64,000 nt of DNA from Fodinibius sp. Rm-B-1B1-1 (GCF_038594945.1 NZ_JBCFYD010000001.1:806001-870000), one strand, 5' to 3'; counted from the first letter of the stretch, positions 54,117-63,059 are shown. A program made the numbers and translations. The notes: generated from the sequence alone by a model not told the origin.

Positions 54117-57100
54117 ATGAAAATTACCGAAACAGCTGTTGATCGACCCATTGCTACTACGATGCTCTTTTTAATCATCATCGTATTGGGGGTAATATCA
54201 TTTCGATACTTACCTGTAGACCTCTTACCTCCCGTTGAATACCCACAATTAACAGTAGCAACAGAATATCCCAATGTGGGTCCCGAAGAAATTGAAACCA
54301 TCATTACCCAGCGAATTGAAAATACCATCGCTGGTGTGCCGGGTGTTGAACGCGTGCGATCGAGTTCATCAGAAGGACAAAGTCGAGTAACGCTTGAGTT
54401 CGCCCAAGGTACCGATATTGATGTAGCAGCTAATGATATCCGAGCGGCCCTTGACCGCGTCCGGGATGAGCTCCCTCCAGAAGCCGAACCACCGCGCATC
54501 TGGAAGTTTGATCCCAATAATTTCCCCATTGTTATTGTAGGAGCTAATTCAGAGAGAAATCTTCAAGAGCTTACCCAGGTCCTTGATCGTGAAGTTACGA
54601 AACGGTTTGAACAAATTCCCGGTGTTGGCTCTATCGATATCTGGGGTGGTGTATACAAAGAAGTACATGTTGAAATCAAAAGGGATCGACTTATTGCAAG
54701 TGGACTTTCATCGGCTGATATCCAACAAGCCATAGCCAGTGAAAACGTTAACCTGCCGGGCGGAAATGTAAACTCAGGTGTACAGTCACTTTATGTGCGC
54801 ACTCTGGGTGAATATGAGAATATTAATCAAATAGCAAATACCATTATCCGGATGGTTGATGGCAAACCTATCCGCGTGAAAGATGTAGCCGAAGTTCGAT
54901 GGGGCTATGAGGATTTAAATCGCCTCGTTACCATTGATGAAAAGCCGATGGTTCGCTTTGGTATCCGCAAACAAACAGGAGCTAACACTGTTGCAGTAGC
55001 AGAAGATATCCGCCAGGAGATTGAAAAAGTGAATAATGAACGGCGGGATATGAATCTTTTTGTCACGACCGACCAAAGTGAGTTTATTCAAAACTCTATT
55101 GATAACGTCCAGAGTTCAGCTATCTGGGGAGCTTTATTGGCCATTGTTGTGCTATATATTTTCCTGCGAAATGGTTCATCTACCTTTATTATTTCGCTGG
55201 CCATTCCCATATCTATTATTGCCACCTTTGGACTACTGTATTTTAATGGACTGACCCTCAACCAAATGAGCTTTGGCGGACTTGCCCTGGGGGTGGGCCT
55301 GATTGTTGACAACGCCATTGTAGTACTTGAAAATATTATCAGGCTCAGGGAGGAGCGTGGCAAAGATTTAAAAACCAGTGCCCTGGTTGGTACCCGTGAA
55401 GTAGGCGGCGCCATTATTGCTTCAACCATTACGACTTCGGTTATCTTTCTGCCGGTCGTCTTTATGCAGACCATTTCAGGCAGTATTTTCCAGGAACTTG
55501 CGCTTGTCGTGGTATTTGCTTTGGCTTGCTCTCTCTTTGTTGCTCTTACGCTGGTGCCCATGCTGTGCAGCAGATTCTTAACGGTACAACCCGACGAATC
55601 TAAAGAAGCTACTAAGAAGAGCTGGTTCCAACGGATATTTAGAATTCTGGAGCACCGCTATACCCAATTCATTGACTACACCCTAAAGCACAAACCAGCC
55701 GTTTTTTCTATCACCGGAGTGTTGGTTGTTGGATCAATACTGCTCGTTCCGCTTATCCCTGTAGAACTCGCGCCACAGTCTGATGCCGATGAAATCGATA
55801 TTGATTTTATGATGGCTGAAGGCACCAATATCGCTGTACAGAATGAGTATCTTAAGGAACTTGAAACGGTGGTACGAGCCCACTTACCCATGGAAGATGT
55901 CGAACACCTTACTACTGAGGTTCGTGATGGCCGGGCTGAGGTTGAGATCGCAATGGTTGATGCTTCTGAGCGATCTATAAGTACCTCAAAACTTGCTGAT
56001 CAGCTTCGCAAAAAAGTAGCCGGAACGGTACCGGGGGGAGATATCCGCGTTAGTGCGCAATCCGGACTTTGGATATTGCGACGCATCTTTGGATCAGGCG
56101 GTGGTGAAGCGGTTGAAGTACAACTGCGTGGTTATGACTTGGATCAGGCCAAAGAACTATCAGAGGAGATAAAACGTCGCATGGAAGAAATCCCTGAAGT
56201 TGAGGGCGTAAGAACTGACCGGCGGGAAGGACGTCCTGAGGAGAACTTTGTTTTTGATCGAGAAAAAATTGCCGATCTTGGACTTACCGTAACCCAAGTT
56301 GCCCAAGTAATTCAGACCAATATTGGGGGTAGCCGGGCCGGAACGTTTCGAGATGGTGGAGATGAATTTCCAATTCGGGTCCGCCTTCAACCCGAAGATC
56401 GTCTTAGTCCTAAAGATCTTGAGAATATTTCTATTACCACGGCTGATGGCGAAGTATTACCCGTTACTGCTGTAGTATCAAAACAAAAAGGGCGCGGACC
56501 AACCGATATCAACCGGGTAAACAGCCAGCGTGTATCGTATATCTCGGCCAATCTCGAAAGTGGGGTGGCCCTCGGTGAAGCAGTTGAAAAAATTCAGGCT
56601 AAGCTTTCTGATATGCCACTGCCCGATGGGTTTTCCATTGTCTATGGCGGGGAATACGAGGAACAACAAAAAGCAGCGGCCGATTTCCAACTGTCCATCA
56701 TTATGGCCTTATTTTTAATCTACATGGTGATGGCTGCTCAATTTGAACGATTCTTTGATCCGCTGGTGGTTATGTTTTCTGTCCCGTTGGCAGTTATTGG
56801 AGTCGTCCCCACGTTAATGCTTACCGGTACAACTATAAATATGCAGAGCATGATGGGAATGGTAATGCTCATCGGAATCGTCGTCAATAATGCCATTGTA
56901 CTGGTCGATTATATTAACTTGATGAGAAGAGAATATAACCTGGATATCCGGGAAGCGGTCATTGAATCGGGCCGATTGCGACTGCGACCTATTTTGATGA
57001 CAACCCTTACCACTATTTTGGGACTTCTGCCGCTCTCATTTGGCATTGGATCTGGGGCTGAAATTCAGGCTTCGCTTGCCCGTGTTGTTATCGGAGGATT

Positions 57101-57242
57101 AACAGCTTCCACATTGGTTACGTTAGTATTCATCCCGGTAGTTTATGTTGCCGCCGAAAGTGTACTCTCGAAAGTGAAAGCTCAAAGCTGGGTGCCAAAC
57201 TGGATGGCGGGCGACGAAAAGGTTAACCCTGCCAAAGCGTAA
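54117..57242 (+). CDS. RND efflux pump, HAE1-like inner membrane transporter
   Basis: The 1041-residue transporter begins with the RND pattern (ETAVDRPIATTMLFLIIIVL, VDLLPPVEYPQLTVATEYPN) and has twelve membrane helices. The proton-relay Asp lies in ALGVGLIVDNAIVVLENIIR, with the Asn where AcrB has a second Asp. The last helices contain PILMTTLTTILGLLPLS and EIQASLARVVIGGLTASTLV. The periplasmic regions are porter and docking domains of the multidrug-type subfamily rather than the heavy-metal type. It forms an operon with the adaptor, 29 bases apart, followed by a strong terminator. Substrates are likely hydrophobic toxic compounds (inference). Confidence 0.9.
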   Translation: MKITETAVDRPIATTMLFLIIIVLGVISFRYLPVDLLPPVEYPQLTVATEYPNVGPEEIETIITQRIENTIAGVPGVERVRSSSSEGQSRVTLEFAQGTDIDVAANDIRAALDRVRDELPPEAEPPRIWKFDPNNFPIVIVGANSERNLQELTQVLDREVTKRFEQIPGVGSIDIWGGVYKEVHVEIKRDRLIASGLSSADIQQAIASENVNLPGGNVNSGVQSLYVRTLGEYENINQIANTIIRMVDGKPIRVKDVAEVRWGYEDLNRLVTIDEKPMVRFGIRKQTGANTVAVAEDIRQEIEKVNNERRDMNLFVTTDQSEFIQNSIDNVQSSAIWGALLAIVVLYIFLRNGSSTFIISLAIPISIIATFGLLYFNGLTLNQMSFGGLALGVGLIVDNAIVVLENIIRLREERGKDLKTSALVGTREVGGAIIASTITTSVIFLPVVFMQTISGSIFQELALVVVFALACSLFVALTLVPMLCSRFLTVQPDESKEATKKSWFQRIFRILEHRYTQFIDYTLKHKPAVFSITGVLVVGSILLVPLIPVELAPQSDADEIDIDFMMAEGTNIAVQNEYLKELETVVRAHLPMEDVEHLTTEVRDGRAEVEIAMVDASERSISTSKLADQLRKKVAGTVPGGDIRVSAQSGLWILRRIFGSGGGEAVEVQLRGYDLDQAKELSEEIKRRMEEIPEVEGVRTDRREGRPEENFVFDREKIADLGLTVTQVAQVIQTNIGGSRAGTFRDGGDEFPIRVRLQPEDRLSPKDLENISITTADGEVLPVTAVVSKQKGRGPTDINRVNSQRVSYISANLESGVALGEAVEKIQAKLSDMPLPDGFSIVYGGEYEEQQKAAADFQLSIIMALFLIYMVMAAQFERFFDPLVVMFSVPLAVIGVVPTLMLTGTTINMQSMMGMVMLIGIVVNNAIVLVDYINLMRREYNLDIREAVIESGRLRLRPILMTTLTTILGLLPLSFGIGSGAEIQASLARVVIGGLTASTLVTLVFIPVVYVAAESVLSKVKAQSWVPNWMAGDEKVNPAKA

Positions 57243-57261
57243 AGAAATTTAGAATCAACTA

Positions 57262-57293
57262 AAAAGCCCGCAGCTGCAACTGCGGGCTTTTAA
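57262..57293. terminator. Terminator between the RND operon and the DoxX-like gene
   Basis: AAAAGCCCGCAG (57263-57274) pairs with CTGCGGGCTTTT (57281-57292). A-rich sequence before and T-rich sequence after suggest that it works in both directions, for the RND operon and the convergent small gene. Confidence 0.85.
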
Positions 57294-57322
57294 AATTATC
57301 AGAGTATTAGTTTAGTGATATC

Positions 57323-57688
57323 TTAGATTTCATCGGTTACGTCACCTTCAGCCTGACCGGCAATAATCCAAGCTCCCCCTGCCAGCGCTAAATCTTTAAG
57401 GAGATTAGGCATACTGGATTGCATTTCTCCACCAATTACACCCGGCAAGTGAATACTCAATACAAAAATAAGCAGCATTACCCCCAGTAAAATTGTGGCT
57501 AATCGCACCTTTTGTTCAATAAGAATACTTATACAAGCTGCCAGCATTGCCAATCCCGTTAAATAAACCCAAAATACGCCACCGGGAATCGGCACCATTC
57601 CGCCCATTTGCCCTGCATTGACAAAGTGTAGAATTCCAAATACTCCAAATGGCAATGCATATAAATAACGACCTATAGTAGAAAACAT
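57323..57688 (-). CDS. DoxX-like small membrane protein
   Basis: The 121-residue protein has four hydrophobic helices and a DoxX-like start (ALPFGVFGILHFVNAGQMGG), with IPGGVFWVYLTGLAMLAACI and LLKDLALAGGAWIIAGQAEG later. This matches small DoxX-type membrane proteins. It is transcribed leftward and ends near the shared terminator with the RND operon. The function is unknown. It may share its upstream 357-base region with the porin gene's control sites, but it has no matching promoter facing left that I could see. Confidence 0.7.
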   Translation of the reverse strand: MFSTIGRYLYALPFGVFGILHFVNAGQMGGMVPIPGGVFWVYLTGLAMLAACISILIEQKVRLATILLGVMLLIFVLSIHLPGVIGGEMQSSMPNLLKDLALAGGAWIIAGQAEGDVTDEI

Positions 57689-57791
57689 AAGCTGTCCTCT
57701 TTTAATTAAGGTTTATACTTCAAGCTACTAAATAGCAATTCAATGTTAAAGTGTCATTTAATTTGTACGCATTTTGTTGGAAATAACACTA

Positions 57792-57836
57792 TGCAAATCT
57801 GCAAAAATTTGTTTGCTATCCCCATGCAATAATGCA
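57792..57836 (+). promoter_or_regulatory. Paired TGCA-N4-TGCA activator sites upstream of the porin promoter
   Basis: Two sites with the form TGCA-N4-TGCA are present. Site 1 is TGCAAATCTGCA at 57792-57803 and site 2 is TGCAATAATGCA at 57825-57836. Their starts are 33 bases apart, three helical turns, on the same face of the DNA. The -24 GG of the downstream promoter is 142 bases after the start of site 2. The rest of 57689-58045 shows no gene. This layout is that of an upstream activator sequence for a sigma-54 enhancer-binding protein, and the same pair with identical spacing occurs at 60171-60215. Confidence 0.65.
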
Positions 57837-57964
57837 ATGCCCCATTCTTAGACGACAAATCCTCATTATTTAATCACAATTTATTTCAAATAATTATTGT
57901 GCCTATCATCTTTAAAAGACATTTCTAAATAGAATTATTGAAAAATTATCATGTCTTCTCCCGT

Positions 57965-57981
57965 TTGGAACGGATCTTGTA
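57965..57981 (+). promoter_or_regulatory. Sigma-54 promoter of the porin-like gene
   Basis: TTGGAACGGATCTTGTA has GG at 57967-57968 and GT at 57979-57980, ten bases apart. TTGG is the -24 element and TTGT stands for TTGC at -12. The first eight bases (TTGGAACG) and the next G are identical to those of the promoter at 60323. The start of transcription should lie near 57992, leaving a leader of about 54 bases with an AGAGG site before the ATG at 58046. Confidence 0.65.
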
Positions 57982-58045
57982 ATTCTATCTAACGAAGCAC
58001 AAAAAGATAACATCTACACTCACAAAAATAACCAGAGGTTCTATT

Positions 58046-59374
58046 ATGAAGACGTTACACAATATATCCAAGTACATTAGCTTGGCAATCCTAATGGTAT
58101 TCGGGGCGGTCGGAATAGCTTCTGCTCAATTCGATCGGGATATGCAGTATTATACCAATCCTGACCAAACGGGACTAAATCAATTTGAAGCTCCCTTTGA
58201 TACGGATGTTGAGTTCGACGGATTAAATGTCCGAATTGGTGGTGCTAATACGCTACAATTTCAAGGAATTAGCCAAGAAAATACTGGGGATCCATATTTT
58301 GCAGGAACGGATGATAACGGTAATCCAATTTTCAAGACCCTGCCAGAATTAGAAAACAATTTCAACCTTGCTACTTCTAACTTAGATCTGGATGTAGCTT
58401 TGGCCAGCGGTCTTCGCATGCACTTACGTACGTATTTAACATCGCAACACCATACCGAGGCGTATGTTAAAAGTGGATACATGCAGGTAGATCGACTTGA
58501 CTTTATTTCTGAAGGACTGCTTTCCGGCTTAATGGACAAGTTGCGTATTAAAATTGGTCATATGGAACTCAACTACGGTGACAACCACTTCCGCCGTACG
58601 GATAACGCTTTTGCCATCCACAACCCATTTGTAGGTAACTATATCATGGACTCTTTCACTACTGAGGTAGCCGGTGAGATGTACTACTATAATAATGGAA
58701 TGATGGCGATGCTTGGCGTGAGCAATGGTAAACTAAACCAAAGCGTTATTGCCAAGGATATTAAGACACACGCCACTGTTTATGGTAAGTTAGCTTATGA
58801 CAAGAAGATGAACGAAGACACGCGTTTCCGTTTAAGTGCATCGATCCTTAACGTATCCAATTCATCATCTATATACTTGTATTCTGGAGATCGTGCCGGC
58901 TCACGGTACTACAGTGTCATGGATGATGGATTCCGAAGTGGACGTTTTGCCCCAAGCTTTACTCCTGGTTTTGGACAACCAGCTGCAGCAGGGGAAATGA
59001 CTGCCTTTATGCTTAATCCCTTTGTCAAGTTCCAAGGATTCGAATTCTATGGTGTGTTTGAAAACACTTCTGGAAATGTCAAAGGAAACGATAGCCGAAC
59101 GTTTAACCAGTATGGTGCAGAAGCCCTCTATCGTTTTGGAGCTAATGAAAATTTCTATCTCGGTGCTCGTTACAACTTGGTTGATGGTGAAATGACCAAT
59201 GGCGACATCGAAATTGATCGATTCAATATCGGTGGCGGCTGGTTTTTAACCAAAAACGTCATGGCTAAACTGGAGTATGTAACACAATCTTACAACGGTG
59301 ATGGCTATGTTGGAACTAAATATGAAGACGGTAACTTTGACGGTGTGATGCTTGAAGCGGTAATTAGCTTCTAA
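58046..59374 (+). CDS. Outer membrane porin-like beta-barrel protein
   Basis: The 442-residue precursor has a signal peptide (LGIASAQ-like end) and then many beta strands with alternating residues. The final strand is FDGVMLEAVISF, with the C-terminal Phe that signals outer membrane insertion. Segments such as KIGHMELNYGDNHFRRTDNA and FYLGARYNLVDGEMTNGDIE recall phosphate-selective porin-like proteins in layout, but I cannot assign a family. It has its own sigma-54 promoter with paired activator sites and a terminator at 59438. Confidence 0.7.
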   Translation: MKTLHNISKYISLAILMVFGAVGIASAQFDRDMQYYTNPDQTGLNQFEAPFDTDVEFDGLNVRIGGANTLQFQGISQENTGDPYFAGTDDNGNPIFKTLPELENNFNLATSNLDLDVALASGLRMHLRTYLTSQHHTEAYVKSGYMQVDRLDFISEGLLSGLMDKLRIKIGHMELNYGDNHFRRTDNAFAIHNPFVGNYIMDSFTTEVAGEMYYYNNGMMAMLGVSNGKLNQSVIAKDIKTHATVYGKLAYDKKMNEDTRFRLSASILNVSNSSSIYLYSGDRAGSRYYSVMDDGFRSGRFAPSFTPGFGQPAAAGEMTAFMLNPFVKFQGFEFYGVFENTSGNVKGNDSRTFNQYGAEALYRFGANENFYLGARYNLVDGEMTNGDIEIDRFNIGGGWFLTKNVMAKLEYVTQSYNGDGYVGTKYEDGNFDGVMLEAVISF

Positions 59375-59437
59375 CAAGTATTTAACCATGAGGAGCAACC
59401 GACTTATCCCTAAGTCTAAGTTCCAATTCCCCTGATG

Positions 59438-59475
59438 CGGTGTCGCCTGTGAAAAGGCGACACCGTTTTTTATTT
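59438..59475 (+). terminator. Terminator of the porin-like gene
   Basis: CGGTGTCGCCT (59438-59448) pairs with AGGCGACACCG (59455-59465) around a six-base loop and is followed by TTTTTTATTT. It is a strong intrinsic terminator, so the porin-like gene is monocistronic. Confidence 0.85.
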
Positions 59476-59646
59476 GATGGCTATTGTAACCTTTCAATTG
59501 ATATTACTTGCTGGAGATCTATTCAAGTATTATTAACCTCTGAGGTAATAAAGTATTTACAACAATGCCATCTGCCTGTAAATAAGGCATGAGTTATTCT
59601 AATAGCATTGAGAAGATTCCCATCTATAAAGAGTCATTCAACCTAA

Positions 59647-60015
59647 TCAGCGATGCACAGAAGGGAAGTAGTAATTAACCTTACCGATAAGCTCGTTAAA
59701 ATCGAGGGGCTTCATAACAAAGTCGTGAGCACCAGCTATCAGCGCTTTCTGCGTAACCTCAATCTCAACATATGAGCTCATCAATATTATCTTAATAGCA
59801 GGGTAATAGCACTGCAAATACGAAAACAGACCATTACGATCTAACAGCTGGCTGTCCACGATAACCATATCAATATCTGATGAGGTAAGAACCTCTTGCG
59901 CATCAATCGCATTATAAGAGATAAAACAGCGAAAACCTTCTTCGCCCAATACCAATGCAAGCGAATCACAAACGGCTTGCTCCTGGTCGATAATAAGAAT
60001 TGATTGAGGCGTCAT
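59647..60015 (-). CDS. Stand-alone response regulator receiver domain
   Basis: The 122-residue protein consists only of a receiver domain. It has D10, the phosphoacceptor D54 (MVIVDSQLLDRNG), S80 in IILMSSYVE and K102 in FVMKPLDFNELI. The usual second acidic residue of the D-D pair is Gln (Q11), so metal binding may be altered. Its sequence resembles the receiver of the NtrC-type regulator at 61701: SILIIDQE versus SILIADDE, and KPLDFNELI versus KPLEFDEVL. It may compete for phosphate from the same kinase or relay it. It diverges from the YceI operon. Confidence 0.7.
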   Translation of the reverse strand: MTPQSILIIDQEQAVCDSLALVLGEEGFRCFISYNAIDAQEVLTSSDIDMVIVDSQLLDRNGLFSYLQCYYPAIKIILMSSYVEIEVTQKALIAGAHDFVMKPLDFNELIGKVNYYFPSVHR

Positions 60016-60170
60016 GAAAAGAGTAGTCCATCAAAATTGCTGGTTACATATGTAGTAATGCAATTACGAGACCACTTTTAGTTATCATTAATAACTTTCT
60101 TAAATCCCCGTTTATATAGTAGTTACCCCCACTTTTGATTCCTTCTAATAGATGGATACCTAAAGGCCTT

Positions 60171-60215
60171 TGCAGCATTGCAAAAAAACAGATACTGATT
60201 ATTTGCAAGCATGCA
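60171..60215 (+). promoter_or_regulatory. Paired TGCA-N4-TGCA activator sites upstream of the YceI promoter
   Basis: Site 1 is TGCAGCATTGCA (60171-60182) with the outer bases TTTGCA...TGCAAA fully symmetrical. Site 2 is TGCAAGCATGCA (60204-60215). Their starts are 33 bases apart, exactly as upstream of the porin gene. The -24 GG is 121 bases after the start of site 2, 21 bases (two turns) less than at the porin promoter. The rest of 60016-60393 has no visible gene. The receiver gene at 59647 diverges from this region. Confidence 0.7.
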
Positions 60216-60322
60216 AGGTGACCGTTTTTCTCAATTTACTTTAATGAATTTTTCTACACCAAAATATTGTTCCATAACCCAACAAGGCTGATTATCATAA
60301 TTAAATGGGTGGTAGATATAGT

Positions 60323-60339
60323 TTGGAACGGTGATTGCA
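60323..60339 (+). promoter_or_regulatory. Sigma-54 promoter of the YceI operon
   Basis: TTGGAACGGTGATTGCA has GG at 60325-60326 and GC at 60337-60338 with exactly ten bases between. It matches the consensus TTGGCACG-N4-TTGCA except for A in place of C at one position. Transcription would start near 60350, with a 44-base leader to the ATG at 60394 and a strong AAAGGAG site six bases before it. It is the best sigma-54 promoter in the window. Confidence 0.75.
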
Positions 60340-60393
60340 ATAATAAAACCTAAACACACAAACCACTCATAAATCATCGCAAAAGGAGTTATT

Positions 60394-60990
60394 ATGAAAT
60401 CTTTATTTACCACATTATTAATTGCTCTATTCACTTTATCCGGAAATGTTTTTGCCCAATCGAACAGCTACAATATTATAGATAAAAGCACTATGCAGAT
60501 CGAGGGTACATCTACCCTGCACGACTGGACGGCCGATGTCGAAAAATTCAGTTCTTATATTAATTTCGATGCCTCCGCCCTCGAAGGGGATACAAAAAAT
60601 AATCCCGTGAAATCCCTCTCTTTGACCATTCCAGTTGAAAGTATTGAAAGCGGGAAGGGCGGTATGAACCGTAAAATGTATGGAGCATTAAAATCTGATG
60701 ACTTCCCAAATATCATGTTCCAGATGGATAATGCCGAACTCACGACGGCTGACTCATCATCAACTATTGAATTGAATATTAATGGAACCCTTACTGTCGC
60801 CGGAACGAGTAAAAGCATAACACTGCCTGTAACCGGAGAACAACAAGGCAATGAATCTTATAAGTTTACCGGGGAATACGAAATCAACATGAAGGATTAC
60901 AATGTTGATCCTCCCTCTGCTATGCTGGGCACTATCAAATCCGGCGAAAAAGTTACGATCTCGTTTGAGTTCTATGTAGCACAATCTTAA
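60394..60990 (+). CDS. YceI family protein 1
   Basis: The 198-residue precursor has a signal peptide (LLIALFTLSGNVFAQ). The YceI lipocalin-like fold follows, with STMQIEGTSTLHDWTADVEK, LSLTIPVESIESGKGGMNRK and MKDYNVDPPSAMLGTIKSGE, ending in the VTISFEFYV strand. The family binds polyisoprenoid or amphiphilic lipids in the periplasm. It is the first gene of a two-gene operon with another YceI-like gene 14 bases downstream. A sigma-54 promoter and paired activator sites precede it, so expression probably depends on the local activator. Confidence 0.9.
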   Translation: MKSLFTTLLIALFTLSGNVFAQSNSYNIIDKSTMQIEGTSTLHDWTADVEKFSSYINFDASALEGDTKNNPVKSLSLTIPVESIESGKGGMNRKMYGALKSDDFPNIMFQMDNAELTTADSSSTIELNINGTLTVAGTSKSITLPVTGEQQGNESYKFTGEYEINMKDYNVDPPSAMLGTIKSGEKVTISFEFYVAQS

Positions 60991-61004
60991 TCATATACAT
61001 TCAT

Positions 61005-61685
61005 ATGCGTCCCGCTTTATATCCACAATGTTCCTTCAAATTAGCAGCTATTAGATGGCTATTCCTGCTGTCATCAACCCTGTTAATTTCCTTTCTGAAC
61101 ACTTCCCAAAGCGGGGCGCAGTCTTTATCATCCAACCTAAGTATTGAAGAGGGAGCACAACTCTGGATTGAGGGATCGGCCAGCATGGTCAACTTTAAAT
61201 GCAAAGCCCAGCAGCTATCAGGAGTAGGAGAAATTGGAAATACCGAACATCCTGAAACTACCGTTCAGGGACAGGGCACTGTTAGCATCGCCATTATCTT
61301 GCCTGTTGACGCACTTGATTGTGGCAAACGTGCTATGAATAAAGATATGTATGAAGCACTAAAAGCAGAGCAGCATTCTACAATAGGCTATCAGTTATTA
61401 GAAGCCACGTTAACGGAACAGGAAGGAATTCCCTCCGACAGCTTATCCCGCTGGATGAATATTCGCACTCGCGGTATTATGAAAATTGCAGGAGAACAGG
61501 ACACCACAACATTTAACGTGCAGGGTAAAATATTAAATGACCAGCGCTTTCGTGTGAAAGGCAGCAAGCCCATCCACATGGATACCTACAATATTGACCC
61601 GCCCCGAGCGATGTTTGGCCTAATAAAGGCCGACAAGAACCTGACTGTCCATTTTGATGTCATCGTTAGGCTTAATAAAGAATAG
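61005..61685 (+). CDS. YceI-like protein 2
   Basis: The 226-residue precursor has a signal peptide (FLLSSTLLISFLNTSQSGAQ) and a divergent YceI fold. It contains EGAQLWIEGSASMVNFKCKA, IALDCGKRAMNKDMYEALKA-like sequence (from ALDCGKRAMN onward), and DTYNIDPPRAMFGLIKADKN near the end. It retains the family's DPP-AMFG element. It is co-transcribed with the first YceI gene, 14 bases apart. The pair may form a mixed dimer, but that is an inference. It is convergent with the sigma-54 activator. Confidence 0.8.
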   Translation: MRPALYPQCSFKLAAIRWLFLLSSTLLISFLNTSQSGAQSLSSNLSIEEGAQLWIEGSASMVNFKCKAQQLSGVGEIGNTEHPETTVQGQGTVSIAIILPVDALDCGKRAMNKDMYEALKAEQHSTIGYQLLEATLTEQEGIPSDSLSRWMNIRTRGIMKIAGEQDTTTFNVQGKILNDQRFRVKGSKPIHMDTYNIDPPRAMFGLIKADKNLTVHFDVIVRLNKE

Positions 61686-61700
61686 AATAACTAAGCCCGA

Positions 61701-63059
61701 TTAATCCGACACGCCCAACCGTTCCATTTTGCGATACAACGTAGAGGGATCGATCCCCAATAAGCGCGCCGCCTCCGACTTATTCCCTTCCGTTCGTTTA
61801 AGCACACTTTGGATATGATGTTTTTCAAATACCTGGGTAGCCTCATCCAGCTTATCGCTGTCAATCTCAAAGTCATCGTGTTCAGATATTTTACGCAGCG
61901 ATGCCGGCAGATCCTCAATCCTCAAAAAATCGTCTTCACTTAACAGTACTGCGCGTTCTATAACATTTTCGAGCTCCCGCACTTGCCCCTTCCACTGGTA
62001 TCCCATCATAGCACCCATGGCTTCACTGGTAATACCCTTTATATTTCGTTTGAGCTCTTTATTATATTTTTGCAGAAAATGATGAGCCAGCAGCGGAATA
62101 TCCTCTTTGCGCTGCTCAAGCGGCGGCAGGGGAATCTCCACCACATTAAGGCGATAATATAAATCATCGCGGAAATTCCCTTCCTCCACTTCTTTCTCAA
62201 GGTTCTTATTTGTTGCCGCTATAATGCGCGTATCAAATGAAACGTGCTTGTTAGATCCTACCGGCTTTACTTCGCGCTCCTGCAAAACCCGCAGCAAATT
62301 CACTTGTAGATTCAGCGGAATTTCCGCCACCTCATCCAAAAAGACCGTCCCACCATGGGCTGCTACAAAAACGCCATCCTTATCTTCATTCGCCCCAGTA
62401 AACGCCCCTTTCTTATGGCCAAAGAGTTCCGATTCTACCAAATTCTCGGGAATGGCCCCACAATTGATTGCCAGAAATGGCTTCTTGGATCGTTTGCTAT
62501 TAGAATGAATCGCCCGGGCAACCAACTCCTTGCCAGTACCACTTTGGCCCGTTACCAACACATTACTGGAAGCCTGGCTAACCCGCTCAACCATTTTGTA
62601 AACCTTCTTCATGGCCTTGCTTTCACCAATAATATGGTTAAAGTTGTATTCTCTATCGATCTGCTCCCGCAAGTACTTATTTTCCTGGGCTAAACTTTTT
62701 TGCTCCAGCAGGTTCTGTATGCGGATGAGCACCTCATCAAATTCGAGCGGCTTTAAAATATAATCAGCTGCTCCTTTTCGGAGTGCCTGTATAGCTGTTT
62801 CAATGGTACCGTGGGCCGTAATAATAATGGTAAGTGTATCAGAAGAGTGTTTCAGGGCGTAATCCAATACTTCAATACCATCCGCATTTGGCATCTTTAA
62901 ATCTGTAATAACGATATCATAGCTGGCCTTGTCGATTGCCTCAATAGCTTCCTGGCCATCTTTTACAGCCGTACAATCGTAACCCTCATCCTCCAACACA
63001 ATAGTTAACGATTCCCTGATACTTGTTTCATCATCCGCTATTAAAATAGATGCATTCAT
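61701..63059 (-). CDS. NtrC-family sigma-54 activator (receiver-AAA+-Fis)
   Basis: From the ATG at 63059 it has 452 residues. The receiver has the acidic pair in LIADDETS, D53 in IVITDLKMP and K in ILKPLEFDE. The AAA+ domain has Walker A GQSGTGKE, the sigma-54 contact loop GAFTGA, Walker B GGTVFLDEVAEIP and the arginine finger region. A Fis-type helix-turn-helix (EGNKSEAARLLGIDPSTLYR) ends the protein. All elements of a working enhancer-binding protein are present. An alternative GTG start at 63065 overlaps the stop of the kinase by one base, so the two are coupled. Sites of the form TGCA-N4-TGCA nearby are its likely targets. Confidence 0.9.
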   Translation of the reverse strand: MNASILIADDETSIRESLTIVLEDEGYDCTAVKDGQEAIEAIDKASYDIVITDLKMPNADGIEVLDYALKHSSDTLTIIITAHGTIETAIQALRKGAADYILKPLEFDEVLIRIQNLLEQKSLAQENKYLREQIDREYNFNHIIGESKAMKKVYKMVERVSQASSNVLVTGQSGTGKELVARAIHSNSKRSKKPFLAINCGAIPENLVESELFGHKKGAFTGANEDKDGVFVAAHGGTVFLDEVAEIPLNLQVNLLRVLQEREVKPVGSNKHVSFDTRIIAATNKNLEKEVEEGNFRDDLYYRLNVVEIPLPPLEQRKEDIPLLAHHFLQKYNKELKRNIKGITSEAMGAMMGYQWKGQVRELENVIERAVLLSEDDFLRIEDLPASLRKISEHDDFEIDSDKLDEATQVFEKHHIQSVLKRTEGNKSEAARLLGIDPSTLYRKMERLGVSD

